Assembly (NCBI RefSeq): GCF_020709055.1
Contig: NZ_JAJFCK010000012.1
Location: 17,503-81,502 of the forward strand
Source: Ruminococcus callidus
Lineage (GTDB): Bacteria > Bacillota > Clostridia > Oscillospirales > Ruminococcaceae
Reading direction: 5' to 3'
DNA: 64,000 nt
In this document: positions 16,080 through 24,694 of the stretch, piece by piece
How positions within the stretch are numbered: position 1 is the first letter of the stretch
Layout: each line of letters opens with the position of its first letter
Notes under the pieces: generated by a model
The model's input: only the letters and a program-made list of their open reading frames with translations
Told to the model about the DNA's origin: nothing
Databases searched by the model: none
Translations under genes and position numbers: made by a program

Positions 16080-16362
16080 CAAAAGTAAGTAACCTGCAAG
16101 ACGGCAGCACAGAGAGTCGGGGATGGTGTGATCCCGATGTGTACGAGGTGTGGTGAATGGGTTTGTGAGAAGCGTGGCAAACGGATGGCAGCATCCCAGT
16201 AGTCATTGCCGCAGCTCCTGCGTTATCGGGAGAGGATATATCCGGCATGACCGGCGTATCTGTGAGAGGGAGATAGAATAGTTATCTCTGAAGTTGGGTG
16301 GCAACACGTAGATGTATCAGTCTGACGTCCCATAGTATGGGGACGTCAGGCTTTTTTTATTT
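16080..16362 (+). promoter_or_regulatory. T-box riboswitch, tryptophan-specific, controlling trpE
   Basis: tRNA-sensing leader with the expected order: AGTA (start of the specifier loop), the ACAGAGAG motif (about 16109-16116), the distal GGGGAT/ATCCC hairpin, then GAA-TGG-G with specifier codon TGG at 16158-16160. The antiterminator bulge is TGGCAAC (16299-16305). Its fourth base C16302 pairs with a G discriminator, as in tRNA-Trp. The terminator is CTGACGTCCC/GGGGACGTCAG followed by seven T (about 16322-16357), and ACG...CGTCCC can form the antiterminator instead. Uncharged tRNA-Trp should allow read-through into trpE. Confidence 0.93.
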
Positions 16363-16383
16363 TATGCAAAAGGAGCGAGTCAT

Positions 16384-17850
16384 ATGCTGAAACCTTCCTT
16401 AGAAGAAGTGAAACAATTTGCAAAACAGTACAATACCATTCCGGTGTTCTACGAGTTTTCGGCAGATAACCAGACACCGCTGAATATTTACACTGCATTT
16501 GCAAAGAACAGTAAAAATTCCTTTATTTTGGAGAGCGTGAGCAACGGCGTACAGTGGGATCGGTATTCATTCATCGGATTTTCGCCGGAAAAGGAAATCC
16601 GCATGATGGGAAACATGGCGGAGATTCGCTCCGGCGATGCGGTGCAGACCGAACAGGTGGAAGAGCCCATCGCATTCCTGAAGAAGATGCTGGCAGAATA
16701 CCGTGCGCCGTCATATCCGGACGCACCGCACTTTACCGGCGGACTGATCGGCTACTTTGGCTATGACACCGTTCGCTATGTGGAAAAGCGTCTGACCAAT
16801 GTGCCGGAGGATGATATTCACATGCCGGACTGCCACTTGTTCCTGTATGAGGAGCTGATCGCCTACGACCATCTGACCAGTAACGGCATCGTCATCCTGA
16901 ACCTGCACACCGACGGCGACCTTGGCGCACAGTACGCTGCTGCACAGTGGCGTGCAGAGGAGCTGGCACACATCGTGCGGAACTACCACTGCCAGCCCCA
17001 GGAAACACATCATAAGGGCGAGGCAATGGTGCACTCCAACCTGACCAAGGAGCAGTACAGCAAGATGGTGCAGGACGCAAAGGAGTACATCCGAAACGGC
17101 GATATCTTCCAGATCGTCCTCTCCCAGCGGTTCGAGATCAGCAATCCGCCGGACAGCTTCTCCGTATACCGCCGGCTGCGTGCCACCAATCCGTCGCCGT
17201 ACCTCTATTATTTCCACACACCGGAGTACGATGTGGCAGGCGCTTCGCCGGAGATGCTGGCAAAGGTGACCAACGGAATTGTACACAACCGTCCCATTGC
17301 CGGCACCAAGCCCCGTGGAAAGACCGCACAGGAGGACGCAGCCAATGAAAAGGCGCTGCTCGCCGATCCTAAGGAACGTGCAGAGCACACCATGCTGGTG
17401 GATCTGGGCAGAAATGACGTGGGAAAGGTCTGTGAGTTCGGCTCGGTAGAGGTCACCCGCTATATGGTGACGGAGCGTGCCTCCAAGGTCATGCATCTGG
17501 TCTCCGATGTGGAGGGCAGACTTCGCAGCGACCAGACCGCACTGGATGCCCTTATGGCAATCCTTCCGGCGGGCACCCTCTCCGGTGCGCCCAAGGTACG
17601 GGCAATGGAGCTGATCGACCAGTTCGAGAACAAGAAGCGTGGACTGTACGGCGGTACCGTTGGCTATCTGGGATTCGACGGAAACATCAATACCTGCATC
17701 GCCATCCGCACCGTCCTCTTCGCAAATGACAAAGCATATGTACAGGCAGGAGCCGGCATCGTAGCAGATTCTGTGCCGGAAAATGAGTATTACGAAACCG
17801 TCAACAAGGCACTGGCAGTGATCAACGCCATTAAGGAGGCAGAACAATGA
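16384..17850 (+). CDS. trpE: Anthranilate synthase component I
   Basis: Converts chorismate to anthranilate using ammonia delivered by the TrpG part of the next protein (488 residues, normal length). The N-terminal domain has FILES (about residue 43), corresponding to the LLES tryptophan feedback site. The C-terminal chorismate-binding domain has RPIAGTKPRGKT, LVDLGRNDVGKV, LPAGTLSGAPKVRAM and GGTVGYLGFDGNINTCIA. AAAGGAGCG lies upstream of the ATG. It overlaps trpGD by ATGA, so the two are translationally coupled. Confidence 0.97.
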   Translation: MLKPSLEEVKQFAKQYNTIPVFYEFSADNQTPLNIYTAFAKNSKNSFILESVSNGVQWDRYSFIGFSPEKEIRMMGNMAEIRSGDAVQTEQVEEPIAFLKKMLAEYRAPSYPDAPHFTGGLIGYFGYDTVRYVEKRLTNVPEDDIHMPDCHLFLYEELIAYDHLTSNGIVILNLHTDGDLGAQYAAAQWRAEELAHIVRNYHCQPQETHHKGEAMVHSNLTKEQYSKMVQDAKEYIRNGDIFQIVLSQRFEISNPPDSFSVYRRLRATNPSPYLYYFHTPEYDVAGASPEMLAKVTNGIVHNRPIAGTKPRGKTAQEDAANEKALLADPKERAEHTMLVDLGRNDVGKVCEFGSVEVTRYMVTERASKVMHLVSDVEGRLRSDQTALDALMAILPAGTLSGAPKVRAMELIDQFENKKRGLYGGTVGYLGFDGNINTCIAIRTVLFANDKAYVQAGAGIVADSVPENEYYETVNKALAVINAIKEAEQ

Positions 17851-19481
17851 TCTTGCTCATTGATAACTACGATTCTTTCACGTATAACCTGTATCAGTAC
17901 ATCGGCGAACTGTACGCAGATGTCAAAGTCGTCCGGAACGATGAGATCACCATTCCGGAGATCGAAGCACTGGCACCGCAGGCGCTGATCTTCTCGCCGG
18001 GGCCGGGTTATCCCAAGGATGCCGGCATCACGGTAGAGGCGATTCGCCGCTTCAGCGGAAAGCTCCCCATGCTGGGCGTGTGTCTGGGACACCAGTCCAT
18101 CTGTGAGGCGTTCGGCGGAACGATCGTCCGTGCAGCACACCTGATGCACGGCAAGGCAAGCAAGATCACACTGGACAGCGACTGTCCGCTCTTTTCCAAT
18201 CTGCCCTCTGTGGTATCCTGCGGCAGATATCACTCCCTGATCGCACAGGAGAGCGACTTCCCGTCCTGCCTGAAAGTGACAGCACGTGACGAGAACAGCC
18301 AGATTATGGCGCTGGCACACCGGGAACATCCCACCTACGGCGTGCAGTTCCATCCGGAATCCATCCTCACCGATGAGGGCAAACGGATGCTCGCCAACTT
18401 CCTCAATCTGATTCCCGGCGTTTCCGTTTCGGTTCCGGCTTCCAAGGTGGAGCCGCCGAAGAAGGCACTCTGCAAGTATGCGGCAAAGGTGGTAGACGGA
18501 AACGACCTGACGGAACAGGAGGCCATGGAGGCCATGGATATCATCATGAGCGGCGGCGCAACCAATGCGCAGATTGGCTCGCTGCTGACGGCGCTGCGCA
18601 TGAAAGGCGAGACCATCGCCGAGATCATCGGTTTTGCCAAGGGCATGCGTGCCAAGGCAGAGCATGTGGCTGGCTGTGAGGAGAGCGTGGACATCGTGGG
18701 AACCGGCGGCGATCTGGCGAATTCCTTTAATATCTCTACCACCTCATCGTTTGTTATTGCTGCGGCAGGCATGCCGGTGGCAAAGCACGGCAACCGCAGC
18801 GTTTCCAGCAAGAGCGGCGCAGCGGATGTGCTGGAGAGTCTGGGCGTGAAGATTCAGACCGCACCGGAGGAGGCAAAGGCATCCATCGAAACGGTGGGGC
18901 TCTCGTTCCTGTTTGCGCAGAGCTATCACGGCTCTATGAAATACGTTGGGCCGGCACGAAAGGAAATGGGACTGCGCACCGTATTCAACATTCTCGGTCC
19001 GCTGACCAATCCGGCATCCACCAATTATATTGTACTGGGCGTGTATGAAAAGGCACTCCTGCCGGTAATGGCACAGGTGCTCATCGGTCTGGGCATCAAG
19101 CGTGCCATGATCGTCTACGGCAACGACCGGCTGGACGAGATCTCCGTTTCCGACAGCACCTCTGTGGCAGAGGTGCGGGACGGCAAGGTCAAGGAATATG
19201 AGATTGCACCGGAGGACTTCGGTCTGCCGCGGGGCAGCAAGAAGGACATCGTGGGCGGTACTGCCGATGAGAATGCCTTCATCACCCGTGGAATTCTGGA
19301 CGGCTCCATTCAGGATGCCAAGCGGAATATCGTTCTGCTCAACGCCGGCTGTGCCCTGTATATCACCGGAAAGGCAGGGAGCATTGCGGACGGCGTGGCA
19401 CTGGCAGCCGAGCAGATCGACAGCGGAAAGGCGCTGGAAAAGCTGAACGAGTTTGTGGCATTTACCAATCGACAGGACTAA
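17847..19481 (+). CDS. trpGD: TrpG-TrpD fusion: glutamine amidotransferase and anthranilate phosphoribosyltransferase
   Basis: One 544-residue polypeptide. Residues 1-190 are the class I amidotransferase (MILLIDNYDSFTYNL, catalytic C79 in GVCLGHQ, H169 and E171 in FHPES) that feeds ammonia to TrpE. Residues about 205-540 are anthranilate phosphoribosyltransferase with the PRPP loop GTGGD (285-289), NISTTSS, KHGNRSVSSKSGAADVLE and GPLTNPA. The linker around residue 195-205 is short. The same fusion exists in enterobacteria; here it sits inside a T-box operon. Starts inside the trpE stop. Confidence 0.97.
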   Translation: MILLIDNYDSFTYNLYQYIGELYADVKVVRNDEITIPEIEALAPQALIFSPGPGYPKDAGITVEAIRRFSGKLPMLGVCLGHQSICEAFGGTIVRAAHLMHGKASKITLDSDCPLFSNLPSVVSCGRYHSLIAQESDFPSCLKVTARDENSQIMALAHREHPTYGVQFHPESILTDEGKRMLANFLNLIPGVSVSVPASKVEPPKKALCKYAAKVVDGNDLTEQEAMEAMDIIMSGGATNAQIGSLLTALRMKGETIAEIIGFAKGMRAKAEHVAGCEESVDIVGTGGDLANSFNISTTSSFVIAAAGMPVAKHGNRSVSSKSGAADVLESLGVKIQTAPEEAKASIETVGLSFLFAQSYHGSMKYVGPARKEMGLRTVFNILGPLTNPASTNYIVLGVYEKALLPVMAQVLIGLGIKRAMIVYGNDRLDEISVSDSTSVAEVRDGKVKEYEIAPEDFGLPRGSKKDIVGGTADENAFITRGILDGSIQDAKRNIVLLNAGCALYITGKAGSIADGVALAAEQIDSGKALEKLNEFVAFTNRQD

Positions 19482-19493
19482 GGAGAGGCGCAT

Positions 19494-20279
19494 ATGATTC
19501 TGGATGAAATTATGGCCGCCAGAAAAGAACAGCTGGCACGGGAACAGAAACGGGTTTCTTTCGCAGAGATGCAGCAGCGTGCAGCACAGGCACTCGAACG
19601 CAGAATGCCGGTCTCTCTGGCAAAGGCATTGCGGAAGAGCACCCTCTCCTGCATCTGCGAAGTGAAAAAAGCATCCCCCTCCAAAGGGCTGATCTGTCCG
19701 GATTTTCATCCGGTGGAAATTGCAAAGGCATATGAGGCAGCAGGTGCCAACGCTATCTCCTGCCTGACAGAAGAGCATTATTTTCAGGGGTCGTCAGAAT
19801 ATCTGGCAGCGATCCGGCAGGAAGTGCAGATTCCGATCCTGCGAAAGGATTTCATCTTCGACTCCTATCAGATTTATGAGGCAGCGGCAATCGGTGCAGA
19901 TGCACTGCTTCTGATCGCAGCAGTGCTGGAACCGGAAAAACTGGCAGCGCTGTATCAGCTGGCGTATTCCCTGGGACTGGAAGTTCTGGTAGAGGTGCAC
20001 AGCCGTGAGGAGCTGGAGAGCATTCGGGGGATTCAGCCCCGGATTCTGGGCGTCAATAACCGGAATCTCAAGACCTTTGAGGTCAGTCTGGACACCGTGG
20101 CAAAGCTGAAGCCCTACGCACCGCAGGATGCCGTGTTCGTTTCGGAGAGTGGTATCCGGAACAATGCGGATATGAAACAGGTTCGTGCACTGGGTGCCGA
20201 TGCCGTGCTGGTGGGCGAAACGCTCATGCGCAGCGGCGATGTGGCACAGACTTTGCACCAGCTGCGGGAGGGCGTATGA
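19494..20279 (+). CDS. trpC: Indole-3-glycerol phosphate synthase
   Basis: Closes the indole ring from CdRP (261 residues, TIM barrel). Motifs in order: CEVKKASPSKG (catalytic Lys), CLTEEHYFQGS, PILRKDFI, LLIAAVL, EVHSREEL, GVNNRNLKTFEV and SESGI. AGGAGAGG precedes the ATG. Its end overlaps trpF by 4 nt. Separate from trpF, unlike the fused TrpCF of E. coli. Confidence 0.96.
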   Translation: MILDEIMAARKEQLAREQKRVSFAEMQQRAAQALERRMPVSLAKALRKSTLSCICEVKKASPSKGLICPDFHPVEIAKAYEAAGANAISCLTEEHYFQGSSEYLAAIRQEVQIPILRKDFIFDSYQIYEAAAIGADALLLIAAVLEPEKLAALYQLAYSLGLEVLVEVHSREELESIRGIQPRILGVNNRNLKTFEVSLDTVAKLKPYAPQDAVFVSESGIRNNADMKQVRALGADAVLVGETLMRSGDVAQTLHQLREGV

Positions 20280-20902
20280 AAATCAAGTTTTGCGGCATTC
20301 GGCGGCTGGAGGACGTGCAGTTCTGCAACGAATTGCAGCCCGACTATCTTGGCATGATCTTATCCGCCGGATTTCGCCGGACGGTTTCCCCGGAAACAGC
20401 AAAACAGCTGGTAAACGCCAAGCGCAGCAGCATTGCCGCTGTGGGCGTGTTCGTCAACGAAACGCCGGAGCAGATCGCCGAAGTGCTGAAGCACGTTCCG
20501 CTGGATGTCATTCAGCTCCACGGCAGTGAAACGGCAGAGGTCGTTTCGGGCGTGCGATGGCGTACCGGACTCCCGATTTGGAAAGCGGTTCGTGTGCAGC
20601 GTGCGGCAGAGATTGCCGCTGCACAGCAGCTGGGCGCCGACCGGCTGATTTTGGAGGGACATGTTCCCGGACAGGCTGGCGGAACTGGTGTCACCGCGGA
20701 CTGGCATCTGATCGCCGATGCAAGACCTGCGCAGCCGTTCTTTCTGGCTGGCGGGCTGACACTGGAAAATGTGGCAGATGCAATTGCGCTGGTGCAGCCG
20801 GACGGCGTGGATTTTTCCAGCGGCATTGAAACGAACGGTGTGAAAGACATAGAGAAAATGAAAACAATTGTGAAAATTATACGAGGTGGAAATCATGGGT
20901 AA
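20276..20902 (+). CDS. trpF: Phosphoribosylanthranilate isomerase
   Basis: Amadori isomerisation of PRA to CdRP; TIM barrel of 208 residues. The catalytic Cys is in KFCGI near the N-terminus and the catalytic Asp in [11 protein letters not shown] near the end. VGVFVNE and VIQLHGSE are also standard family segments. It starts within the trpC stop and its end overlaps the trpB start, so coupling along the operon is tight. Confidence 0.95.
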   Translation: MKIKFCGIRRLEDVQFCNELQPDYLGMILSAGFRRTVSPETAKQLVNAKRSSIAAVGVFVNETPEQIAEVLKHVPLDVIQLHGSETAEVVSGVRWRTGLPIWKAVRVQRAAEIAAAQQLGADRLILEGHVPGQAGGTGVTADWHLIADARPAQPFFLAGGLTLENVADAIALVQPDGVDFSSGIETNGVKDIEKMKTIVKIIRGGNHG

Positions 20903-22082
20903 GGTAGGAAGATTTGGAGAGTTCGGCGGACAGTATGTGCCGGAAACCGTCATGAATGCAGTGCATGAGCTGGAAGAAGCTTATGACAAATACGGAAACG
21001 ATCCGGAGTTCCTGGAGGAGTACCGGACACTGCTGCGGGATTACGCCGGCAGACCGTCCATGCTCTATTATGCAGACCGGATGACCAAAGACCTGGGCGG
21101 CTGTAAGATTTACCTGAAGCGGGAGGATCTGAACCACACCGGTGCGCACAAAATTAACAACGTGCTGGGACAGATCCTGCTGGCAAAGAAAATGGGCAAG
21201 AAGCGGATCATCGCCGAGACCGGTGCCGGACAGCACGGTGTGGCAACTGCAACTGCCTGTGCAATGTTTGATATGGAATGCGAGATCTATATGGGAAAAG
21301 AGGACGTTCGCCGTCAGCGGCTGAACGTATACCGGATGGAACTGCTGGGGGCAAAGGTCAACAGCGTGGACAACGGCACTGCAACACTAAAGGACGCCAT
21401 CAACGAGGCAATGCGTGACTGGGCGACCAACATCGACACTACTTTCTACCTCATCGGTTCTGTTATGGGCCCGCACCCGTATCCGACCATGGTGCGTGAC
21501 TTCCAGAAGGTCATCAGCGAAGAGGCGAAGCAGCAGATTCTGGAAAAAGAAGGCAGATTGCCGGATTGTGTGGTTGCCTGCGTCGGCGGCGGTTCCAATG
21601 CCATGGGTATGTTCTACGATTTCATTCCGGACAAGAGCGTGCGTCTGGTGGGCGCAGAAGCTGCCGGAAAGGGCATCGAAACCAAGCTGCACGCTGCCAC
21701 CGTTGCCAAGGGCAGTCTGGGCATTTTCCACGGCATGAAGTCCTATTTCCTCCAGAACGAAGAGGGACAGATCGCTCCCGTTTACTCCATTTCTGCCGGC
21801 CTGGACTACCCCGGCGTTGGTCCGGAGCACGCCAACCTCTATAAGACCGGCCGTGCAGAATACCTGCCCATCACCGATGAAGAGGCAGTACAGGCACTGG
21901 AATACCTCTCCAGAACCGAGGGCATCATTCCGGCAATCGAGTCTGCACACGCAGTGGCAGCAGCCATGAAGATTGCACCGGAGATGAAGCCGGATGAGAT
22001 CATGATCATCAACATTTCCGGCAGAGGCGACAAGGATATGCAGCAGATTGCAGAATACAGAGGAGTGAAGATCGATGACTAA
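20895..22082 (+). CDS. trpB: Tryptophan synthase beta chain
   Basis: PLP enzyme joining indole and serine (395 residues). [16 protein letters not shown] at the N-terminus, the PLP lysine in [22 protein letters not shown], the phosphate-binding [10 protein letters not shown], and the C-terminal SGRGDKD. I prefer ATG 20895 (GAGGTGG 6-7 nt upstream) to the in-frame GTG at 20886, which is part of that SD. It overlaps trpF and trpA by 8 nt each. Confidence 0.97.
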   Translation: MGKVGRFGEFGGQYVPETVMNAVHELEEAYDKYGNDPEFLEEYRTLLRDYAGRPSMLYYADRMTKDLGGCKIYLKREDLNHTGAHKINNVLGQILLAKKMGKKRIIAETGAGQHGVATATACAMFDMECEIYMGKEDVRRQRLNVYRMELLGAKVNSVDNGTATLKDAINEAMRDWATNIDTTFYLIGSVMGPHPYPTMVRDFQKVISEEAKQQILEKEGRLPDCVVACVGGGSNAMGMFYDFIPDKSVRLVGAEAAGKGIETKLHAATVAKGSLGIFHGMKSYFLQNEEGQIAPVYSISAGLDYPGVGPEHANLYKTGRAEYLPITDEEAVQALEYLSRTEGIIPAIESAHAVAAAMKIAPEMKPDEIMIINISGRGDKDMQQIAEYRGVKIDD

Positions 22083-22869
22083 GAATAAAATTGATGCAAA
22101 ACTGGAACAGTGCAGGGCTGAGGGCAGGAAGGCACTGATCACCTTTATTACCTCCGGTGACGGCGGATACGATGTGACAGAGCAGGCAGTTCTGGAAATG
22201 GAAAAGAATGGTGCAGACCTGATCGAACTGGGCGTGCCGTTTTCCGATCCCATTGCCGAGGGTCCGGTGATCCAGTGCGCCAGCGAGCGCTCCCTGAAAA
22301 ACGGCACCACACTGGCAGGCATTTTCGAGATGGTGCGCCGGCTGCGGAAAAAGACCAATGTTCCGCTGCTGCTGATGATGTACCTGAACACCATTTTCCG
22401 GTTCGGAACCGACCGCTTTTTCTCGCTCTGCGAGGAGTGCGGAATTGACGGTGTCATCGTGCCGGACATTCCCTTTGAGGAAAAGGACGAGATTCAGGGC
22501 AGCGCAGATGCGCACAATGTCCACAACATCAGTCTGGTAACCCCTGCCAGTGAAAACCGGATTCAGATGATCGCTTCGGAAGCGACGGGCTTCCTGTACT
22601 GTGTGTCCTCCAACGGTGTCACCGGTGTGCGCAGCGAATTCCGCACCAACTTTGCGCCGTTCTTTGAGAAGATCCACAAGTACGCAAAGGTTCCCTGCGC
22701 TGTGGGCTTCGGAATTTCCGGACCGGAAGCAGCTAGGGAGATGAGCCGGTACTGTGACGGCGTCATTGTCGGCAGTGCCGTTGTCCGTCTGGTAGAGCAG
22801 TACGGCAAAGAAGCACCGGAAAAGATCGGAGCATTCGTCAAGAGCCTGCGGGATGCGCTGGATGCATAA
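22075..22869 (+). CDS. trpA: Tryptophan synthase alpha chain
   Basis: Cleaves indole-3-glycerol phosphate and channels indole to TrpB (264 residues). The catalytic Glu is E51 ([13 protein letters not shown]). The second catalytic acid, Asp in the usual '(L/I)ADGP', is Glu here (IAEGP, E62). [13 protein letters not shown] and [12 protein letters not shown] are present. Last gene of the operon; only a weak CCGG/CCGG hairpin follows before the next promoter at 22918. Confidence 0.96.
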   Translation: MTKNKIDAKLEQCRAEGRKALITFITSGDGGYDVTEQAVLEMEKNGADLIELGVPFSDPIAEGPVIQCASERSLKNGTTLAGIFEMVRRLRKKTNVPLLLMMYLNTIFRFGTDRFFSLCEECGIDGVIVPDIPFEEKDEIQGSADAHNVHNISLVTPASENRIQMIASEATGFLYCVSSNGVTGVRSEFRTNFAPFFEKIHKYAKVPCAVGFGISGPEAAREMSRYCDGVIVGSAVVRLVEQYGKEAPEKIGAFVKSLRDALDA

Positions 22870-22917
22870 ACATCTGGCGCATGCCGGGATACATCCGGAA
22901 AATCTTTTGAAAAAATA

Positions 22918-22946
22918 TTGACAATGGGCTGAAAATCTGCTATACT
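22918..22946 (+). promoter_or_regulatory. Promoter in front of the second T-box
   Basis: TTGACA (22918-22923), 17-nt spacer, TATACT (22941-22946). Confidence 0.85.
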
Positions 22947-22952
22947 AATGAG

Positions 22953-23193
22953 TAATCAAATAGTATGAAGATCAGCGAAGAACGGATTGACTGCGCAATG
23001 GCTGTACAGAGAGGGCACGTTTGGTGAAAGTGTCTCAGCCGGAACGCAGGTGCTTCCCGGGAGCTGTTTCGGGAAACCGAAACGTATGTCCTGCGTTAAA
23101 GGATCACGAGGGAGAAGTTCCCGGCGAACTTCTCTGAACTTGGGTGGTAACACGAAGGCTTTCGTCCCATTTAGCGGCGAAAGCCTTTTTTGT
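22953..23193 (+). promoter_or_regulatory. T-box riboswitch, specificity unresolved, controlling the PHP phosphatase gene
   Basis: Features seen: AGTA (22962), the ACAGAGAG motif (23006-23013), a distal hairpin GGCAC...GTGTC with GGTGAAA, a GTTTCGG/CCGAAAC hairpin closed by GAAA, a GAGAAGTTC/GAACTTCTC stem, the antiterminator bulge TGGTAAC (23145-23151), and the terminator AAGGCTTTCG/CGAAAGCCTT followed by T's (23155-23192). T23148 should pair with discriminator A. That excludes tRNA-His (discriminator C) although the gene looks like a histidinol phosphatase. Candidate specifiers I could not decide between are TTC at 23054-23056 (Phe), GAA-ACC near 23073 (Thr) and GAA-CGC at 23042 (Arg). Confidence 0.88.
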
Positions 23194-23233
23194 ATCTTTT
23201 TCCGGTTTGCCGGAGCAACAGGAGGGAACGCAT

Positions 23234-24082
23234 ATGTTGCCAATGGATTGTCACACGCACACCGGCATTTCTCCCGATGGAACGGGAACAGTCGCCGGTC
23301 ATGTGGAACAGGCGAAAAGGCTGGGGTTGCCGGTGCTTGCCCTGACGGAACACGTGGAGATGAACCGCTATTTTCCGCAGGCGCACTATGGCATTTTGCC
23401 GCGGAACGAGTGGGAGATCTTCGACCACGCCGCCGTGCTGGAACACTCTTTGCAGGCGGTGGCAGCGGAGAAGGAACAGGCTGCTGCCGATGGTCTGACG
23501 CTGCTGTGCGGGATGGAGATGGGGCAGCCCAATGCGGACTTTGGACTGTCCGAGTCCGTGGCGGCGGATGTGCGGCTGGATTTCATCATTGCATCGCTGC
23601 ACGAGCTGCTGGAAAAGCCGGACTTCTTTTGTCTGGACTATCAGACGGAAAACATTCCGGCACTGATGGAGGCGTATTTCAGCCAGCTGTATGACATCTG
23701 CCGTTGGGGACACTTTGACGTGCTGGGACATCTGACCTACCCGCTCCGCTATATTGAGGGGGAGGCAGGAATTCCGGTACCGCTGGAACCCTATGCGGAA
23801 CAGATTCGCTGCTGCTTCAGGGCACTGGCGGAAAACGGCAGGGGAATCGAGCTGAACACCTCCGGCTATCGGCAGAAGTACGGCAAGCCGTTCCCCACGC
23901 TGGAATACCTGAAGCTCTATCGGGAGATGGGCGGAGAAGTCCTGACGTTTGGCTCCGATGCCCACTGCGCTGAAGATTTGGGAAAAGGAATTGCTGATGG
24001 CGTGGCGCTGGCAAAGGCGGCGGGCTTCTCCCATGCCTGCTACTTTGTGAAGCGGAAGCCGGTATTCCGGAAGCTTTCGTAG
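23234..24082 (+). CDS. PHP-domain phosphatase, histidinol-phosphatase-like (HisJ/HisK type)
   Basis: Cytosolic metal-dependent phosphoesterase of 282 residues. The PHP metal ligands are all present: HTH (MDCHTHTGISPDG), TEHVEM, GMEMG, SLHEL, GHLTYP and GSDAH. HisJ members dephosphorylate histidinol phosphate in histidine synthesis. No other his gene is in the window and the T-box reads as non-His, so another phosphate substrate is possible. Start ATG 23234 with GGAGGG 7 nt upstream. Confidence 0.85.
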   Translation: MLPMDCHTHTGISPDGTGTVAGHVEQAKRLGLPVLALTEHVEMNRYFPQAHYGILPRNEWEIFDHAAVLEHSLQAVAAEKEQAAADGLTLLCGMEMGQPNADFGLSESVAADVRLDFIIASLHELLEKPDFFCLDYQTENIPALMEAYFSQLYDICRWGHFDVLGHLTYPLRYIEGEAGIPVPLEPYAEQIRCCFRALAENGRGIELNTSGYRQKYGKPFPTLEYLKLYREMGGEVLTFGSDAHCAEDLGKGIADGVALAKAAGFSHACYFVKRKPVFRKLS

Positions 24083-24086
24083 GCAT

Positions 24087-24156
24087 CTGTCCCTGTGAAC
24101 ATGATTTCACAGGTTCCAGAAGATCGGACAGCACCGCAAAAAGACGGTGCTTCCAA
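24087..24156 (+). other. Three-stem RNA-like structure before the Lrp/AsnC gene
   Basis: CTGTCC...GGACAG encloses the hairpin CCTGTGAa/tTTCACAGG, and AGCACCG/CGGTGCT follows directly. There is no T-run, so it is not an ordinary terminator. It could be a processing site or a regulatory leader for the next two genes. Confidence 0.5.
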
Positions 24157-24183
24157 AAAATTTCAGAAAGGATGGGTTTTCTC

Positions 24184-24666
24184 ATGAAAGAACAACTGGT
24201 AGAATTATTGCAGCAGAACGCACGGCTCACCAATGCGGAGCTGGCGGTGATGCTGGGAAGCAGCGAAGCGGAGGTCGCAGCGGCGATTCGGGAACTGGAA
24301 AATGACGGTGTGATCAAGGGCTACAGTGCCATTGTCAATGACGAGCTGGCGAACAAAGATCAGGTCACTGCCATCATTGAACTGCGTGTTACCCCCAAGC
24401 GGGACTGCGGTTACGAGGAAATTGCCCACACCATTATGCAGTATGACGAGGTGGAGAGCATTTCCCTGATGGCCGGCGCCTATGATCTGGCGGTCACGGT
24501 CAAGGGCACCAATGTCAAAGACGTTTCCATGTTCGTTTCCCAGTGCCTGGCACCGCTGGAGGGCGTGCTGTCCACGGCGACCTACTTCATTTTGAAGAAG
24601 TACAAGGAAAAGGGCATTATTATCGAAGGCGAAGAAAAGGACGAGCGGGGCTACTATTTCCCGTGA
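24184..24666 (+). CDS. Lrp/AsnC family transcriptional regulator
   Basis: Protein of 160 residues with an N-terminal winged HTH (LLQQNARLTNAELAVMLGSSEAEVAAAIRELE in part, residues about 7-45) and a C-terminal RAM/AsnC ligand-binding domain (VTAIIELRVTP ... AGAYDLAVTVKG). Such regulators bind amino acids and control amino-acid metabolism genes. ATG 24184 is used; the ATG at 24172 overlaps the only SD-like AAAGGA. It lies 28 nt before the aminotransferase gene, its likely partner in function. Confidence 0.9.
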   Translation: MKEQLVELLQQNARLTNAELAVMLGSSEAEVAAAIRELENDGVIKGYSAIVNDELANKDQVTAIIELRVTPKRDCGYEEIAHTIMQYDEVESISLMAGAYDLAVTVKGTNVKDVSMFVSQCLAPLEGVLSTATYFILKKYKEKGIIIEGEEKDERGYYFP

Positions 24667-24694
24667 GTTGACAGGAAGAAAGGGGAGAACAGAC

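Noticed and set aside
22870..22916. Terminator of the trp operon
   Set aside because: Only a 4-bp CCGG/CCGG stem with a weak T stretch; not strong enough to list.
23234..24082. Firm assignment as hisJ/hisK
   Set aside because: No other his gene is nearby and the T-box argues against tRNA-His; the enzyme is left as PHP phosphatase, histidinol-phosphatase-like.
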